Origin: Mycolicibacterium sediminis
GTDB lineage: Bacteria; Actinomycetota; Actinomycetes; Mycobacteriales; Mycobacteriaceae
NCBI RefSeq assembly: GCF_010731735.1
Contig: NZ_AP022588.1
Coordinates: forward strand, 5,952,001-6,016,000
Direction of reading: 5' to 3'
Length of the DNA: 64,000 nucleotides
In this document: piece after piece, positions 9,172 through 17,442 of the stretch
How positions within the stretch are numbered: position 1 is the first letter of the stretch
How the letters are laid out: each line of letters starts with the position of its first letter
Program-made: the position numbers and the translations under genes
The notes under the pieces: model-generated
Seen by the model: only the letters and a program-made list of their open reading frames with translations
Told to the model about the DNA's origin: nothing
The model's database searches: none

Positions 9172-9807
9172 CTACTGCTCGTGCAGCGCCGGGTCGGGCT
9201 CGAGGTGGGTCAACCCGTTCCACATCAGGTTGACCAGGTGGGCGGCGACGACTTCCTTCTTGGGCTCGCGGGTGTCGAGCCACCACTGCGCCGTCATCGA
9301 CACCGAACCGACGAGCGCCTGCGCGTAGAGCGGCGCGAGTTCGGGGTCGAGACCCCGCCGGGAGAAGTCGCCGGCGAGGATCGACGACACCTGGTTGACG
9401 GCGTCGTTCAGCAGGGTCGAGTAGGTCCCCGAGGTGATCGCGGCCGGCGAGTCACGGATGAGGATCCGGAAGCCGTCGGTCCGTTCCTCGACGTAGGTGA
9501 GCAGCGCCAGCGCGACCCGCTCGAGGCGCACGCGGGAGCGGTTGTTGCTCAGTGACGACGTGATGCCGTCGAGCAGAGCCGACATCTCGCGGTCGACGAC
9601 GACGGCGTAGAGCCCTTCCTTGCCGCCGAAGTGCTCGTAGACGACGGGCTTGGAGACGTTGGCGCGCTGCGCGATCTCCTCGATCGACGTGCCGTCGTAG
9701 CCGCGCTCGGCGAACAGCGACTTCGCGATCTCGATCAGCTGTTGGCGGCGCTCGCTACCGGTCATCCGGGCACGAGGTGCGCGGGGCTCCTTCTCCGGTG
9801 CGGCCAC
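9172..9807 (-). CDS. TetR-family transcriptional regulator (Rv1019-like)
   Basis: One-component repressor of 211 residues. The helix-turn-helix is near residues 20-60 (YDGTSIEEIAQRANVSKPVVYEHF); the rest is the helical ligand-binding and dimerisation half. It closely resembles Rv1019 and sits in the same place beside mfd and mazG. The start is GTG, six bases after TAGGGT (9814-9819), so the mRNA is probably leaderless; ATG at 9765 is an alternative. No operator could be identified with confidence. The ligand is unknown. Confidence 0.9.
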   Translation of the reverse strand: MAAPEKEPRAPRARMTGSERRQQLIEIAKSLFAERGYDGTSIEEIAQRANVSKPVVYEHFGGKEGLYAVVVDREMSALLDGITSSLSNNRSRVRLERVALALLTYVEERTDGFRILIRDSPAAITSGTYSTLLNDAVNQVSSILAGDFSRRGLDPELAPLYAQALVGSVSMTAQWWLDTREPKKEVVAAHLVNLMWNGLTHLEPDPALHEQ

Positions 9808-9813
9808 GTGACG

Positions 9814-9841
9814 ACCCTATCCTCGATGCCTCGGGCGTCGA
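9814..9841 (-). promoter_or_regulatory. Leaderless promoter for the TetR gene
   Basis: Reading the minus strand, TAGGGT (9819-9814) fits a TANNNT -10, with TCGACG about 16 bases upstream as a weak -35. The GTG start follows the -10 by exactly six bases, placing the transcript start on the start codon. Confidence 0.5.
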
Positions 9842-9860
9842 CTAGAGTCTCACCGAACAG

Positions 9861-9932
9861 TCCGTCGTAGTGTAATCGGCAGCACCTCTGTTTTTGGTAC
9901 AGATAGTTCAGGTTCGAGTCCTGGCGACGGAG
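9861..9932 (+). tRNA. tRNA-Gln (anticodon UUG)
   Basis: Cloverleaf read by eye. Acceptor stem 9861-9867 (TCCGTCG) pairs with 9925-9931 (CGACGGA), followed by discriminator G. Anticodon stem TCTGT/ACAGA (9887-9891, 9899-9903) carries loop TTTTGGT with TTG at 9894-9896. The T-arm contains GGTTCGAGTCC. CCA is not encoded. The position upstream of glmU matches glnU of M. tuberculosis. Confidence 0.96.
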
Positions 9933-9940
9933 CCCCCCGC

Positions 9941-9998
9941 CGAGCGTGCGCGTCTGCGGCCGACACGCCGCCAAAATCCCACACTCTGCGCACGCTCG
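9941..9998. repeat. About 60-bp intergenic palindrome, family A copy 1
   Basis: Perfect 11-base inverted arms (CGAGCGTGCGC at 9941-9951, GCGCACGCTCG at 9988-9998) enclose a core containing GTCTGCGG and ACACGCCGC. An inverted second copy at 19994-20053 agrees at about 45 of 60 positions. It lies between tRNA-Gln and glmU. Confidence 0.8.
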
Positions 9999-10015
9999 CG
10001 TGAAAAGAAGGTCAC

Positions 10016-11476
10016 ATGACGACACGAGGCGAGGCCGCGGTCATCGTCCTGGCGGCCGGGGCGGGCACCCGGATGCGCTCCGACACCAACAAGGTGCTGC
10101 ACGCGCTCGCAGGCCGAAGCATGATCTCGCACGCCCTGCACGCCATCGCCGAGGTCTCCCCGCAGCACGTCGTCGCGGTCGTGGGTGCCAACCGCGAGCA
10201 GGTGTCGGCGGCCGTCGAGGGTGTCGCCGCCGAACTGGGCCGCCGGATCGACGTCGCCGTGCAGGAGCAGCAACACGGCACCGGGCACGCCGTGGCATGC
10301 GGGCTCGGTGCGCTGCCCGCGGCCTTCGACGGCACCGTGGTCGTGACGGCGGGCGACGTCCCACTGCTCGACGCACGCACCCTGGCCGGCCTGATCGACG
10401 GACACGGCGCCGAGTCGGCCGCGGCGACAGTGGTCACCACCACCGTCCCCGACCCGACCGGGTACGGCCGCATCCTGCGCACGCAGGACCGGGAGGTCAT
10501 CGGCATCGTCGAGCAGGCCGACGCCACGCCGTCGCAGCTGGTCATCGATGAAGTCAACGCAGGCGTCTACGCCTTCGACATCACCGCGCTCCGCGACGCG
10601 CTGAGCCAACTGCGCTCGGACAACGCCCAGGGCGAGCTGTACCTGACCGACGCGATCTCGATCATCCGGGAGCGGGGGCACGTGGTGCGCGCTCACCACG
10701 TCGACGACAGCGCGCTCGTCGCCGGCGTCAACGACCGGGTGCAGCTCGCCCACCTCGGTGCCGAACTGAACCGCCGCATCGTCGCCGCCCACCAGCGCAG
10801 CGGCGTCACCGTCGTCGACCCCGGCACGACGTGGATCGACGTCGACGTGACCATCGGCCGCGACAGCGTGGTGCGGCCGGGCACCCAGCTGCTGGGCAGG
10901 ACGACCGTCGGCGCCCGCTGCGAGGTCGGCCCGGACACCACGCTGACCGACATCACGGTCGGCGACCGTGCCTCGGTGATCCGGACGCACGGCACGTCGT
11001 CGACGATCGGCCCCGACGCCGTCGTGGGCCCGTTCACCTATCTGCGGCCAGGTACCGAACTCGGTGCCGACGGCAAGCTCGGCGCGTTCGTCGAGACGAA
11101 GAACGCGGTCATCGGCGCCGGCACGAAGGTGCCGCACCTGACCTACGTGGGCGACGCCGACATCGGCGAGCACTCGAACATCGGCGCCTCCAGCGTCTTC
11201 GTCAACTACGACGGGGAAACCAAGCGGCGCACCACGATCGGATCGCACGTCCGCACCGGATCGGACACCATGTTCGTGGCGCCCGTGACCGTGGGCGACG
11301 GCGCGTACACCGGCGCGGGCACCGTCATCCGCGACGACGTGCCGCCCGGCGCGCTCGCCGTGTCGGCCGGTCCGCAGCGCAACATCGAGGGGTGGGTGCT
11401 GCGCAAGCGGCCCGACAGCGCCGCCGCGGACGCCGCGAGGAGCGCCGGCGCGGAGCACCCCGAGGACGGGTCCTAG
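10016..11476 (+). CDS. glmU: Bifunctional GlmU (GlcN-1-P acetyltransferase / uridylyltransferase)
   Basis: Makes UDP-N-acetylglucosamine for peptidoglycan and arabinogalactan linker synthesis. The N-terminal pyrophosphorylase domain has the nucleotide loop LAAGAGTRMRSDTNKVLH (residues 9-26). The C-terminal left-handed beta-helix acetyltransferase has YLRPG, KNAVIGAG, GDADIGEHSNIGA and VNYDGETKRRTTIG. At 486 residues with a short Ala/Glu-rich tail it is normal for mycobacteria. AAGAAGG lies just upstream of ATG. The last four bases overlap the end of the convergent DUF2254 gene. An essential enzyme in the family. Confidence 0.98.
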   Translation: MTTRGEAAVIVLAAGAGTRMRSDTNKVLHALAGRSMISHALHAIAEVSPQHVVAVVGANREQVSAAVEGVAAELGRRIDVAVQEQQHGTGHAVACGLGALPAAFDGTVVVTAGDVPLLDARTLAGLIDGHGAESAAATVVTTTVPDPTGYGRILRTQDREVIGIVEQADATPSQLVIDEVNAGVYAFDITALRDALSQLRSDNAQGELYLTDAISIIRERGHVVRAHHVDDSALVAGVNDRVQLAHLGAELNRRIVAAHQRSGVTVVDPGTTWIDVDVTIGRDSVVRPGTQLLGRTTVGARCEVGPDTTLTDITVGDRASVIRTHGTSSTIGPDAVVGPFTYLRPGTELGADGKLGAFVETKNAVIGAGTKVPHLTYVGDADIGEHSNIGASSVFVNYDGETKRRTTIGSHVRTGSDTMFVAPVTVGDGAYTGAGTVIRDDVPPGALAVSAGPQRNIEGWVLRKRPDSAAADAARSAGAEHPEDGS

Positions 11477-12840
11477 ACGACGCCCTCGCTCGTGGGGTCG
11501 CGCCAGTGGCCCGACAGCGCGTCCTCTACGGCGCGCGTGGACCGTCCCAGATCGGCGCGCTCGACGTCGTCGAAGTCCTGCGCCGCGATGGTCCGGCGCA
11601 GGCGGGTCAGTTGGCTGGAGATCGCGTCGCCGTGGCCGTCTCCGGCGCACCACGCCACGTCGCGCAGCAGGCGGGTCAGCGCCGTCGAGACGGCGGCATC
11701 GGTGCGGCCGTAGTGCCGCGGCCCGCTGACCGCCTCGTCCAGCAGTTCTCCGAAGGACGGGCCCGGCACCAGGACGCGCAGCACGCCGTCGCCGTCCCGG
11801 TGTTCGGCACAGCCCAGCCGCTGCCGGGCCAGCCGGCTCAGCAGCGCCGACAGGAAGCCGATGCCGTGTACGGCGGTCGTCGGGTCGTTGACGCCCGGCG
11901 ACAGCGCCTTGGTGACGACGTCGGTCAGCTGCCGGACCCCGTAGCCGATGTCGTCGACCGGCGTCCGTTCGTCACCGATGTGGACGGTCGTCGCGATGCA
12001 GTCCCGCATCCGGTCCGCCACGTCGTCGGCGAGGCCCGTGCCCGAGGGCCAGACGAAGGCCACCGGGGTGTCCCGGACGAGCCAGTCTCCCGGCCGACGC
12101 GCGACCTGCACCACGGCGCCCGCCTGCTCGGCGGCCCGGACCAGTCGCCGCGGGTCGACCCCGGTCACGAAGCCCGTGCGGGTGGCCAGGACGGTGGTCG
12201 CACCGTCCGGTGGCCGAGGCGCGTCGGCGAGTCGCGGCACGTCCTCCTCGCTCACCTCGTCGAGGATCTTCGACGAGTCGGCGAGGATCGACCCGAGCAT
12301 CGTCTCCACCCTGATCTGCCGGACGAGATGCGCGAGGAACAGCACGAGGACCACCACGCTGACCACGGCGAGCAAGTAGGCGACGGTGACCGAGATCTGA
12401 GGCACGAACACGGAGCCGTCGTCGTCGGCGTCGCGCACCGTGCGCAGCACCGTCAGCGCGTAGGTGAAGGTGGCCAGGAACAGGCCGAGCGTCCGATGCA
12501 CGACGGCATCGCCCACGAAGGTGCGGAGCAGCCGCGGCGAGAACTGTCCGCTCGCGAGCTGCAGCGTCACCAGCGTCAGCGAGAAGGTAAGGGACGTCAC
12601 GGTCATCACCGACGAGGCGATGGCGCCCAGTACCTCGCGCGCGGCTCCTGCACCACCGCCGAACAGGAAGCCCGCCACCACGTCGGGCAGCGAGCCGTCG
12701 ATCCGCGCGTCCAGCTCGGGCAGCGCCACTCCCGCGACAATCGCCACGGCGATGCTCACCGACGGCAGCGGCCACAGCCGCGTCCGGACGGCGTCGAGGA
12801 GTCTCGTCCGTCCGCGGTCCACGGCCGACGTAAGGGTCAT
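11473..12840 (-). CDS. DUF2254 integral membrane protein
   Basis: Predicted membrane protein of about 455 residues of the DUF2254 family; function unknown. About four transmembrane segments lie in the N-terminal half (SIAVAIVAGVALPE, a VMTVTSLTFSLTLVT region, LGLFLATFTYALTVL, TVAYLLAVVSVVVLVLFL). A soluble C-terminal half contains the conserved DIGYGVRQLTDVVTKALSPG and NDPTTA. ATG at 12840 was preferred because AGGAAGG lies eight bases upstream; GTG at 12849 or 12846 is possible. It is inserted between glmU and prs, which are adjacent in M. tuberculosis, so it is an accessory gene here. Confidence 0.85.
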   Translation of the reverse strand: MTLTSAVDRGRTRLLDAVRTRLWPLPSVSIAVAIVAGVALPELDARIDGSLPDVVAGFLFGGGAGAAREVLGAIASSVMTVTSLTFSLTLVTLQLASGQFSPRLLRTFVGDAVVHRTLGLFLATFTYALTVLRTVRDADDDGSVFVPQISVTVAYLLAVVSVVVLVLFLAHLVRQIRVETMLGSILADSSKILDEVSEEDVPRLADAPRPPDGATTVLATRTGFVTGVDPRRLVRAAEQAGAVVQVARRPGDWLVRDTPVAFVWPSGTGLADDVADRMRDCIATTVHIGDERTPVDDIGYGVRQLTDVVTKALSPGVNDPTTAVHGIGFLSALLSRLARQRLGCAEHRDGDGVLRVLVPGPSFGELLDEAVSGPRHYGRTDAAVSTALTRLLRDVAWCAGDGHGDAISSQLTRLRRTIAAQDFDDVERADLGRSTRAVEDALSGHWRDPTSEGVV

Positions 12841-13012
12841 GGGCACCACCTTCCTCCCACGTCCGCTGGGCCCCGTGCGGCAGGCTCGAATTCCTACCGA
12901 CGAGTAGCGCGGGATCGCCGTTTGTTGGCATTCTCGTAACCCAGCCGCGTGACGACGTGCGCGCTACGTACCATTGCCCCCGTATCGACCGCCGACCGTG
13001 AAGGCAGCTGAA

Positions 13013-13993
13013 GTGGCTACGGACTGGACCGACAACCGCAAAAGCCTGATGCTCTTCTCGGGCCGCGCGCACCCCGAACTCGCCGAGCAGGTGGCGAAGG
13101 AGCTCGACGTCCCGGTGACGGCTCAGACCGCGCGGGACTTCGCCAACGGCGAGATCTTCGTGCGCTTCGACGAGTCGGTGCGCGGCAGCGACGCCTTCGT
13201 CCTGCAGTCCCACCCCGCGCCGCTCAACACGTGGCTGATGGAACAGCTGCTGATGATCGACGCCCTGAAGCGCGGCAGCGCGAAGCGGATCACCGCGATC
13301 CTGCCGTTCTACCCCTATGCCCGCCAGGACAAGAAGCACCGCGGCCGCGAGCCGATCTCGGCTCGTCTGGTCGCCGACCTGCTCAAGACCGCGGGCGCCA
13401 ACCGCATCCTGACCGTCGACCTGCACACCGACCAGATCCAGGGCTTCTTCGACGGCCCCGTCGACCACATGCGGGCACAGAAGCTGCTGACCGGCTACAT
13501 CGCCGACAACTACTCGAACCACGACATGGTGGTCGTCTCCCCCGACTCGGGCCGCGTCCGCGTCGCGGAGAAGTGGGCCGACGCGCTCGGCGGCGTACCG
13601 CTGGCGTTCATCCACAAGACCCGCGACCCGCTGGTGCCCAATCAGGTCGTGTCCAACCGCGTCGTCGGCGACGTCCGCGGCAAGACCTGCATCCTCACCG
13701 ACGACATGATCGACACCGGCGGCACCATCGCCGGCGCGGTGAACCTGCTGCGCGAGGACGGCGCCACCGACGTCATCATCGCCGCGACGCACGGCGTGCT
13801 GTCCGACCCGGCGGCCCAGCGCCTCGCCGACTGCGGCGCCCGCGAGGTCATCGTCACCAACACGCTGCCGATCGGTGAGGAGAAGCGCTTCCCGGCGCTG
13901 ACCGTGCTGTCCATCGCCCCGCTGCTGGCCAACACCATCCGGGCGGTGTTCGACAACGGCTCCGTCACCAGCCTGTTCGACGGGTCTGCGTAA
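13013..13993 (+). CDS. prs: Ribose-phosphate pyrophosphokinase
   Basis: Makes PRPP from ribose-5-phosphate and ATP for nucleotide, His, Trp and decaprenyl-phosphoarabinose synthesis. Seen: the ATP-binding YARQDKKHRGREPISA, the flexible loop VDLHTDQIQGFF, and the PRPP-binding loop ILTDDMIDTGGTIAGA. GTG (MATDWTDNRK) gives 326 residues, the same as the M. tuberculosis enzyme; an upstream in-frame ATG at 12974 would add unrelated residues. A TACCAT hexamer at 12969-12974 may be its -10. Confidence 0.97.
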   Translation: MATDWTDNRKSLMLFSGRAHPELAEQVAKELDVPVTAQTARDFANGEIFVRFDESVRGSDAFVLQSHPAPLNTWLMEQLLMIDALKRGSAKRITAILPFYPYARQDKKHRGREPISARLVADLLKTAGANRILTVDLHTDQIQGFFDGPVDHMRAQKLLTGYIADNYSNHDMVVVSPDSGRVRVAEKWADALGGVPLAFIHKTRDPLVPNQVVSNRVVGDVRGKTCILTDDMIDTGGTIAGAVNLLREDGATDVIIAATHGVLSDPAAQRLADCGAREVIVTNTLPIGEEKRFPALTVLSIAPLLANTIRAVFDNGSVTSLFDGSA

Positions 13994-14003
13994 CCTGACG
14001 AAC

Positions 14004-14369
14004 GTGACCGCTGAGGGCGGGCGCTCGAGCGCCGCGACGATCTACCACAACCCCAAGTGCTCGACGTCGCGCAAGACGCTGGACCTCTTGCGTGACAACG
14101 GCTTCGAGCCGACCGTGGTGCTTTACCTCAAGGAACCGCCCAGCCGCGACGCACTCGCCACGCTGATCGCCGAGGCCGGCATCGAGGTGCGGGCGGCGGT
14201 GCGCAAGCGTGAATCGCTCTACGCCGAACTCGGGCTCGCCGACGCCTCCGACGACGACCTGCTCGACGCGATGGCCGCACACCCCATCCTGATCGAGCGG
14301 CCCTTCGTCACCACCGCGAAGGGGACGCGGCTGGCGCGCCCGATCGACGCCGTCCGCGAGGTGCTGTGA
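14004..14369 (+). CDS. arsC: ArsC-family arsenate reductase (glutaredoxin type)
   Basis: Small thioredoxin-fold protein of 121 residues from the plasmid-R773 ArsC/YfgD class. It has the signature HNPKCSTSR with the nucleophilic Cys19 and the conserved Arg in RPFVTTAKG. The family reduces arsenate with glutaredoxin or a similar thiol; no ars operon genes are nearby, so the real substrate is open. It starts with GTG ten bases after prs and overlaps lpqT by four bases, so it is translationally coupled to lpqT. Confidence 0.88.
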   Translation: MTAEGGRSSAATIYHNPKCSTSRKTLDLLRDNGFEPTVVLYLKEPPSRDALATLIAEAGIEVRAAVRKRESLYAELGLADASDDDLLDAMAAHPILIERPFVTTAKGTRLARPIDAVREVL

Positions 14370-15031
14370 ACCGCCTGACCCGCTGGGTGGTGCCCGCCGC
14401 GGTGCTGACGGTCGGCCTGACGGCCTGCGGTCCGGCCGCGCCGGAGTACAAGTCGCTCTGGTCGAGTTCCCCGACGACGACCACCTCGACCAGCGACGAA
14501 CCGCTGGTCCCGTTCTCCCAGTACCTCGAGGGCATCGGCGTCACCGGCGCGGCGATTGCCCCGGACAAGCTGACCGACCTCGTCGTCACCCTCCCCTCGC
14601 CGCCGGGCTGGCAGCCGTACGCCAACCCGAACCTCGCGCCCGGCACGCGGACGATCGCCAAGGGCACCACCTATCCGATCGCGATGCTGCTGGTGTTCCG
14701 GCTCACCGGCGACTTCGACGTCGCCGAGGCGCTCAAGCACGCCGACGCCGACGCCGAGATGAGCAAGGACTTCCGCAAGCTCAACGGGTCGAAGGAGAAC
14801 TTCAAGGGCTTCCCGTCCTCGATGATCGAGGGCAGCTACGACCTCAACGGCCAACGCATGCAGAGCTACAACCGCATCGTGATCGCCACCGGCAAGCCGC
14901 CCGCGGCCAACATCCCCGGGCTGCGCTACCTCGTCCAGCTCACCGTGACGTCGTTCGCGAACGAGGCACGCGCCAACGGTCCCGACATCGAGCAGATCAT
15001 CTCCGGCTTCACGGTCGCCGCCGCCAAGTAG
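14366..15031 (+). CDS. lpqT: LpqT-like lipoprotein (LpqN/LpqT family)
   Basis: Exported lipoprotein of 221 residues. The signal peptide ends at LTAC, lipidated Cys21; a Thr/Ser linker follows, then the compact LpqN/LpqT domain. Members are mycobacteria-specific and related in fold to PsbP; some contact mycolate export proteins, but the role of LpqT is not established. The start overlaps the arsC stop (GTGA). The order prs, arsC, lpqT agrees with Rv1017c to Rv1016c plus one inserted gene. A distant LpqN-family paralogue starts at 41429. Confidence 0.87.
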   Translation: MNRLTRWVVPAAVLTVGLTACGPAAPEYKSLWSSSPTTTTSTSDEPLVPFSQYLEGIGVTGAAIAPDKLTDLVVTLPSPPGWQPYANPNLAPGTRTIAKGTTYPIAMLLVFRLTGDFDVAEALKHADADAEMSKDFRKLNGSKENFKGFPSSMIEGSYDLNGQRMQSYNRIVIATGKPPAANIPGLRYLVQLTVTSFANEARANGPDIEQIISGFTVAAAK

Positions 15032-15052
15032 CGTCCCGCTACTGTCGTCGTC

Positions 15053-15919
15053 ATGACCGACTGGACAGCCGCCGACCTGCCCTCCTTCGCCGGACGCACC
15101 GTCGTCGTGACCGGAGCGAACAGCGGCCTCGGCGAGATCACCGCACGCGAACTGGCGCGCGCCGGCGCCACGGTGATCCTGGCCGTCCGCAATCGGCAGA
15201 AGGGCGAGGCCGCGGCGGCGGGGATGCCGGGCGACGTGGAGGTGCGCAGCCTCGACCTGCAGGACCTGTCCTCGGTGCGCGCGTTCGCCGACGGCGTCGA
15301 CACCGTCGACGTCCTGGTGAACAACGCAGGGATCATGGCCGTCCCGTACGCGCAGACCAAGGACGGGTTCGAGAGTCAGATCGGCACCAACCACCTCGGG
15401 CACTTCGCGCTGACCAACCTGCTGCTGCCCAAGGTGACCGACCGCGTCGTCACGGTGGCCTCGCTGATGCACCTGATCGGCATCATCAGCCTCAAGGACC
15501 TGAACTGGAAGTCCCGGCCGTACCTGGCGTGGCCGGCCTACGGGCAGTCCAAGCTGGCCAACCTGCTGTTCACCAAGGAGCTGCAGCGCAGGCTCGAACT
15601 GGCCGGGTCGCCCGTTCGCGCGATCACCGCGCACCCCGGCTACTCGGCGACCAACCTGCAGGGCAACACCGGCAACGCGCTGGGCAGCAAGGTGTGGAAG
15701 GCCGCCAACGCCGTCGCCACCGACGCCGACTTCGGCGCGCGCCAGACGCTGTACGCGATCTCCCAGGACGTCCCCGGCGACGCGTTCATCGGCCCGCGCT
15801 TCACGATGTTCGGCCGCACCCAGCAGGTCGCTCGCAGCCCGCTGGCGAGCAACGCCAAGACCGCCGCCGCGCTCTGGGAGTTGTCGGCCCAGCTCACGGG
15901 CACCGACTTCACGCTCTGA
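15053..15919 (+). CDS. Short-chain dehydrogenase/reductase
   Basis: NAD(P)-dependent oxidoreductase of 288 residues. Rossmann motif TGANSGLGEIT near residue 22, NNAGIMAV near 91, and the catalytic YGQSK with the Tyr about residue 163. The overall sequence resembles the retinol-dehydrogenase/protochlorophyllide-reductase-like SDRs common in mycobacteria. The serine of the catalytic triad lies in VASLMHL. Twenty-one bases separate it from lpqT. The substrate cannot be predicted. Confidence 0.9.
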   Translation: MTDWTAADLPSFAGRTVVVTGANSGLGEITARELARAGATVILAVRNRQKGEAAAAGMPGDVEVRSLDLQDLSSVRAFADGVDTVDVLVNNAGIMAVPYAQTKDGFESQIGTNHLGHFALTNLLLPKVTDRVVTVASLMHLIGIISLKDLNWKSRPYLAWPAYGQSKLANLLFTKELQRRLELAGSPVRAITAHPGYSATNLQGNTGNALGSKVWKAANAVATDADFGARQTLYAISQDVPGDAFIGPRFTMFGRTQQVARSPLASNAKTAAALWELSAQLTGTDFTL

Positions 15920-16084
15920 TTTCGTGATCGCGCCCGGAACCGGCTAACCTTCTACACGATCACGGCGAGGGTGGCCCCGGTTCCGGCGAAGCCACCGTTA
16001 TCGACGGGAACTCAGCTGCAGCCCAGGCTGCGCCGAGCCGCCCTTGCCGCGCCCACACGCAGACCGGCACAGGAGCAGAACATC

Positions 16085-16762
16085 ATGGCCAAGGCCAAGG
16101 CACACACCCCCAACAACCTCGTCGCGACGGTTCGCACGGAGACCGGCAAGGGCGCCTCGCGCCGCGCCCGCCGCGAGGGCCGCGTCCCCGCCGTGCTCTA
16201 CGGCCACGGCACCGACCCCCAGCACCTCGAGATCGTGGCGCGCGACTTCGCCGCGGTGCTCCGCAACTTCGGCACCAACGCCGTCCTGACCCTCGACATC
16301 GAGGGCACCGAGGCCCTGGCGCTGCCCAAGCAGCTGGAGATCCACCCGATCCGCCGCAACATCCAGCACGTCGACCTCATCATCGTGCGCCGCGGCGAGC
16401 GGGTCACCGTCGAGATCAACGTCGCCGTCGAGGGCGACGCCGCGCCGGGCACCCTGGTCAACCAGGAGTCCAACGTCATCGAGATCGAGTCCGATGCCAT
16501 GTCGATCCCGGAGAACCTCGTCGTCTCCGTCGAGGGTGTCGCCGCGGGCACGCAGATCACCGCCAGCATGGTCGAGCTGCCCGACGGCGTCACGCTGATC
16601 TCCGATCCGGAGCTGCTCGTCGTCAACGTGATCGTCGCCCCGACCGAGGAAGACCTCGAGGCCGACGGTGCCGGCGAGCTGGTCGAGGAGCCCGCGGAGG
16701 AGACCACCGAAGAGGGCGAGGGCGACGAGGACTCCGCCGACGCCGAGTCCGACTCCGAGTAG
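16085..16762 (+). CDS. rplY: 50S ribosomal protein L25/general stress protein Ctc
   Basis: 5S-rRNA-binding ribosomal protein of the long CTC form, 225 residues. L25 domain at about 10-100 (RTETGKGASRRARREGRVPAVLYG) and the TL5/CTC C-terminal beta domain, then a strongly acidic Glu/Asp tail typical of actinobacteria. The ATG at MAKAKAHTPNN is preceded by CAGGAGCAG; an upstream in-frame start at 15971 adds no conserved sequence. Twenty bases before pth, as in M. tuberculosis (Rv1015c-Rv1014c), so the two are one operon. Confidence 0.96.
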   Translation: MAKAKAHTPNNLVATVRTETGKGASRRARREGRVPAVLYGHGTDPQHLEIVARDFAAVLRNFGTNAVLTLDIEGTEALALPKQLEIHPIRRNIQHVDLIIVRRGERVTVEINVAVEGDAAPGTLVNQESNVIEIESDAMSIPENLVVSVEGVAAGTQITASMVELPDGVTLISDPELLVVNVIVAPTEEDLEADGAGELVEEPAEETTEEGEGDEDSADAESDSE

Positions 16763-16782
16763 AGCCGGTAGGACGCGCCTTC

Positions 16783-17361
16783 GTGGCCGAACCGCTCCTG
16801 GTCGTCGGCCTGGGAAATCCTGGGCCGCAGTACGCCACCACCCGGCACAATCTGGGCTTCCTGGTTGCCGACGTGCTGGCCGACCGGATCGGTTCGGGCT
16901 TCAAGGTGCACAAGAAGTCCGGCGCCGAGGTGGTCACCGGCCGCCTCGGCGGCCGGTCGGTGGTCGTGGCGAAGCCGCGGACCTACATGAACGAGTCGGG
17001 CAGACAGGTCGGCCCGCTCGCCAACTTCTACTCGGTGGCGCCCGCCGACGTGGTGGTGATGCACGACGAACTCGACATCGACTTCGGCCGCATCCGACTG
17101 AAGTTCGGCGGCGGCGTCGCCGGGCACAACGGTCTGCGATCGGTCGGTTCGGCGTTGGGCACCAACGACTTCGCCCGGGTGCGGATCGGCATCGGCCGTC
17201 CGCCCGGGCGCCAGTCGGGTGCGTCGTTCGTGCTGGAGAACTTCAAGACGAAGGAACTGCCCGAGGTCGCGGTCGTCTGCGAGCAGGCCGCCGACGCCGC
17301 GGAGATGTTGATCAGCGACGGGCTCGAGCCCGCGCAGAACATCGTGCACGCCTGGGGGTGA
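16783..17361 (+). CDS. pth: Peptidyl-tRNA hydrolase
   Basis: Releases tRNA from peptidyl-tRNA lost by the ribosome. The 192-residue protein has VVGLGNPGPQYATTRHNLGF with catalytic His22, MNESG, the HDELDIDFG loop with the catalytic Asp, and GGVAGHNGLRS. GTG start with GTAGGA upstream. Normal length. Cotranscribed with rplY. Confidence 0.97.
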   Translation: MAEPLLVVGLGNPGPQYATTRHNLGFLVADVLADRIGSGFKVHKKSGAEVVTGRLGGRSVVVAKPRTYMNESGRQVGPLANFYSVAPADVVVMHDELDIDFGRIRLKFGGGVAGHNGLRSVGSALGTNDFARVRIGIGRPPGRQSGASFVLENFKTKELPEVAVVCEQAADAAEMLISDGLEPAQNIVHAWG

Positions 17362-17375
17362 CCCCCTCCCCGAGA

Positions 17376-17421
17376 CTGCGGTGACATCGAGATCCGCGCG
17401 TTGCGGTCGATCTCCCAGCAG
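17376..17421. repeat. 46-bp intergenic palindrome, family B copy 2
   Basis: Same length and same ends as the element at 4319-4364: outer CTGCGGTGACATCGAGA and TCGATCTCCCAGCAG. The centres differ. It lies between convergent pth and the ABC permease gene, again a place where a bidirectional terminator is expected. Confidence 0.65.
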
Positions 17422-17442
17422 GCTCGACGTGCGTGGCGGCGG

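Noticed and set aside
4860..9233. Plus-strand open frame of 1,457 codons across mfd
   Set aside because: It is antisense to Mfd, whose domains are complete, and its product is Arg/His/Asp-rich without any domain. Long antisense frames are expected at this GC content.
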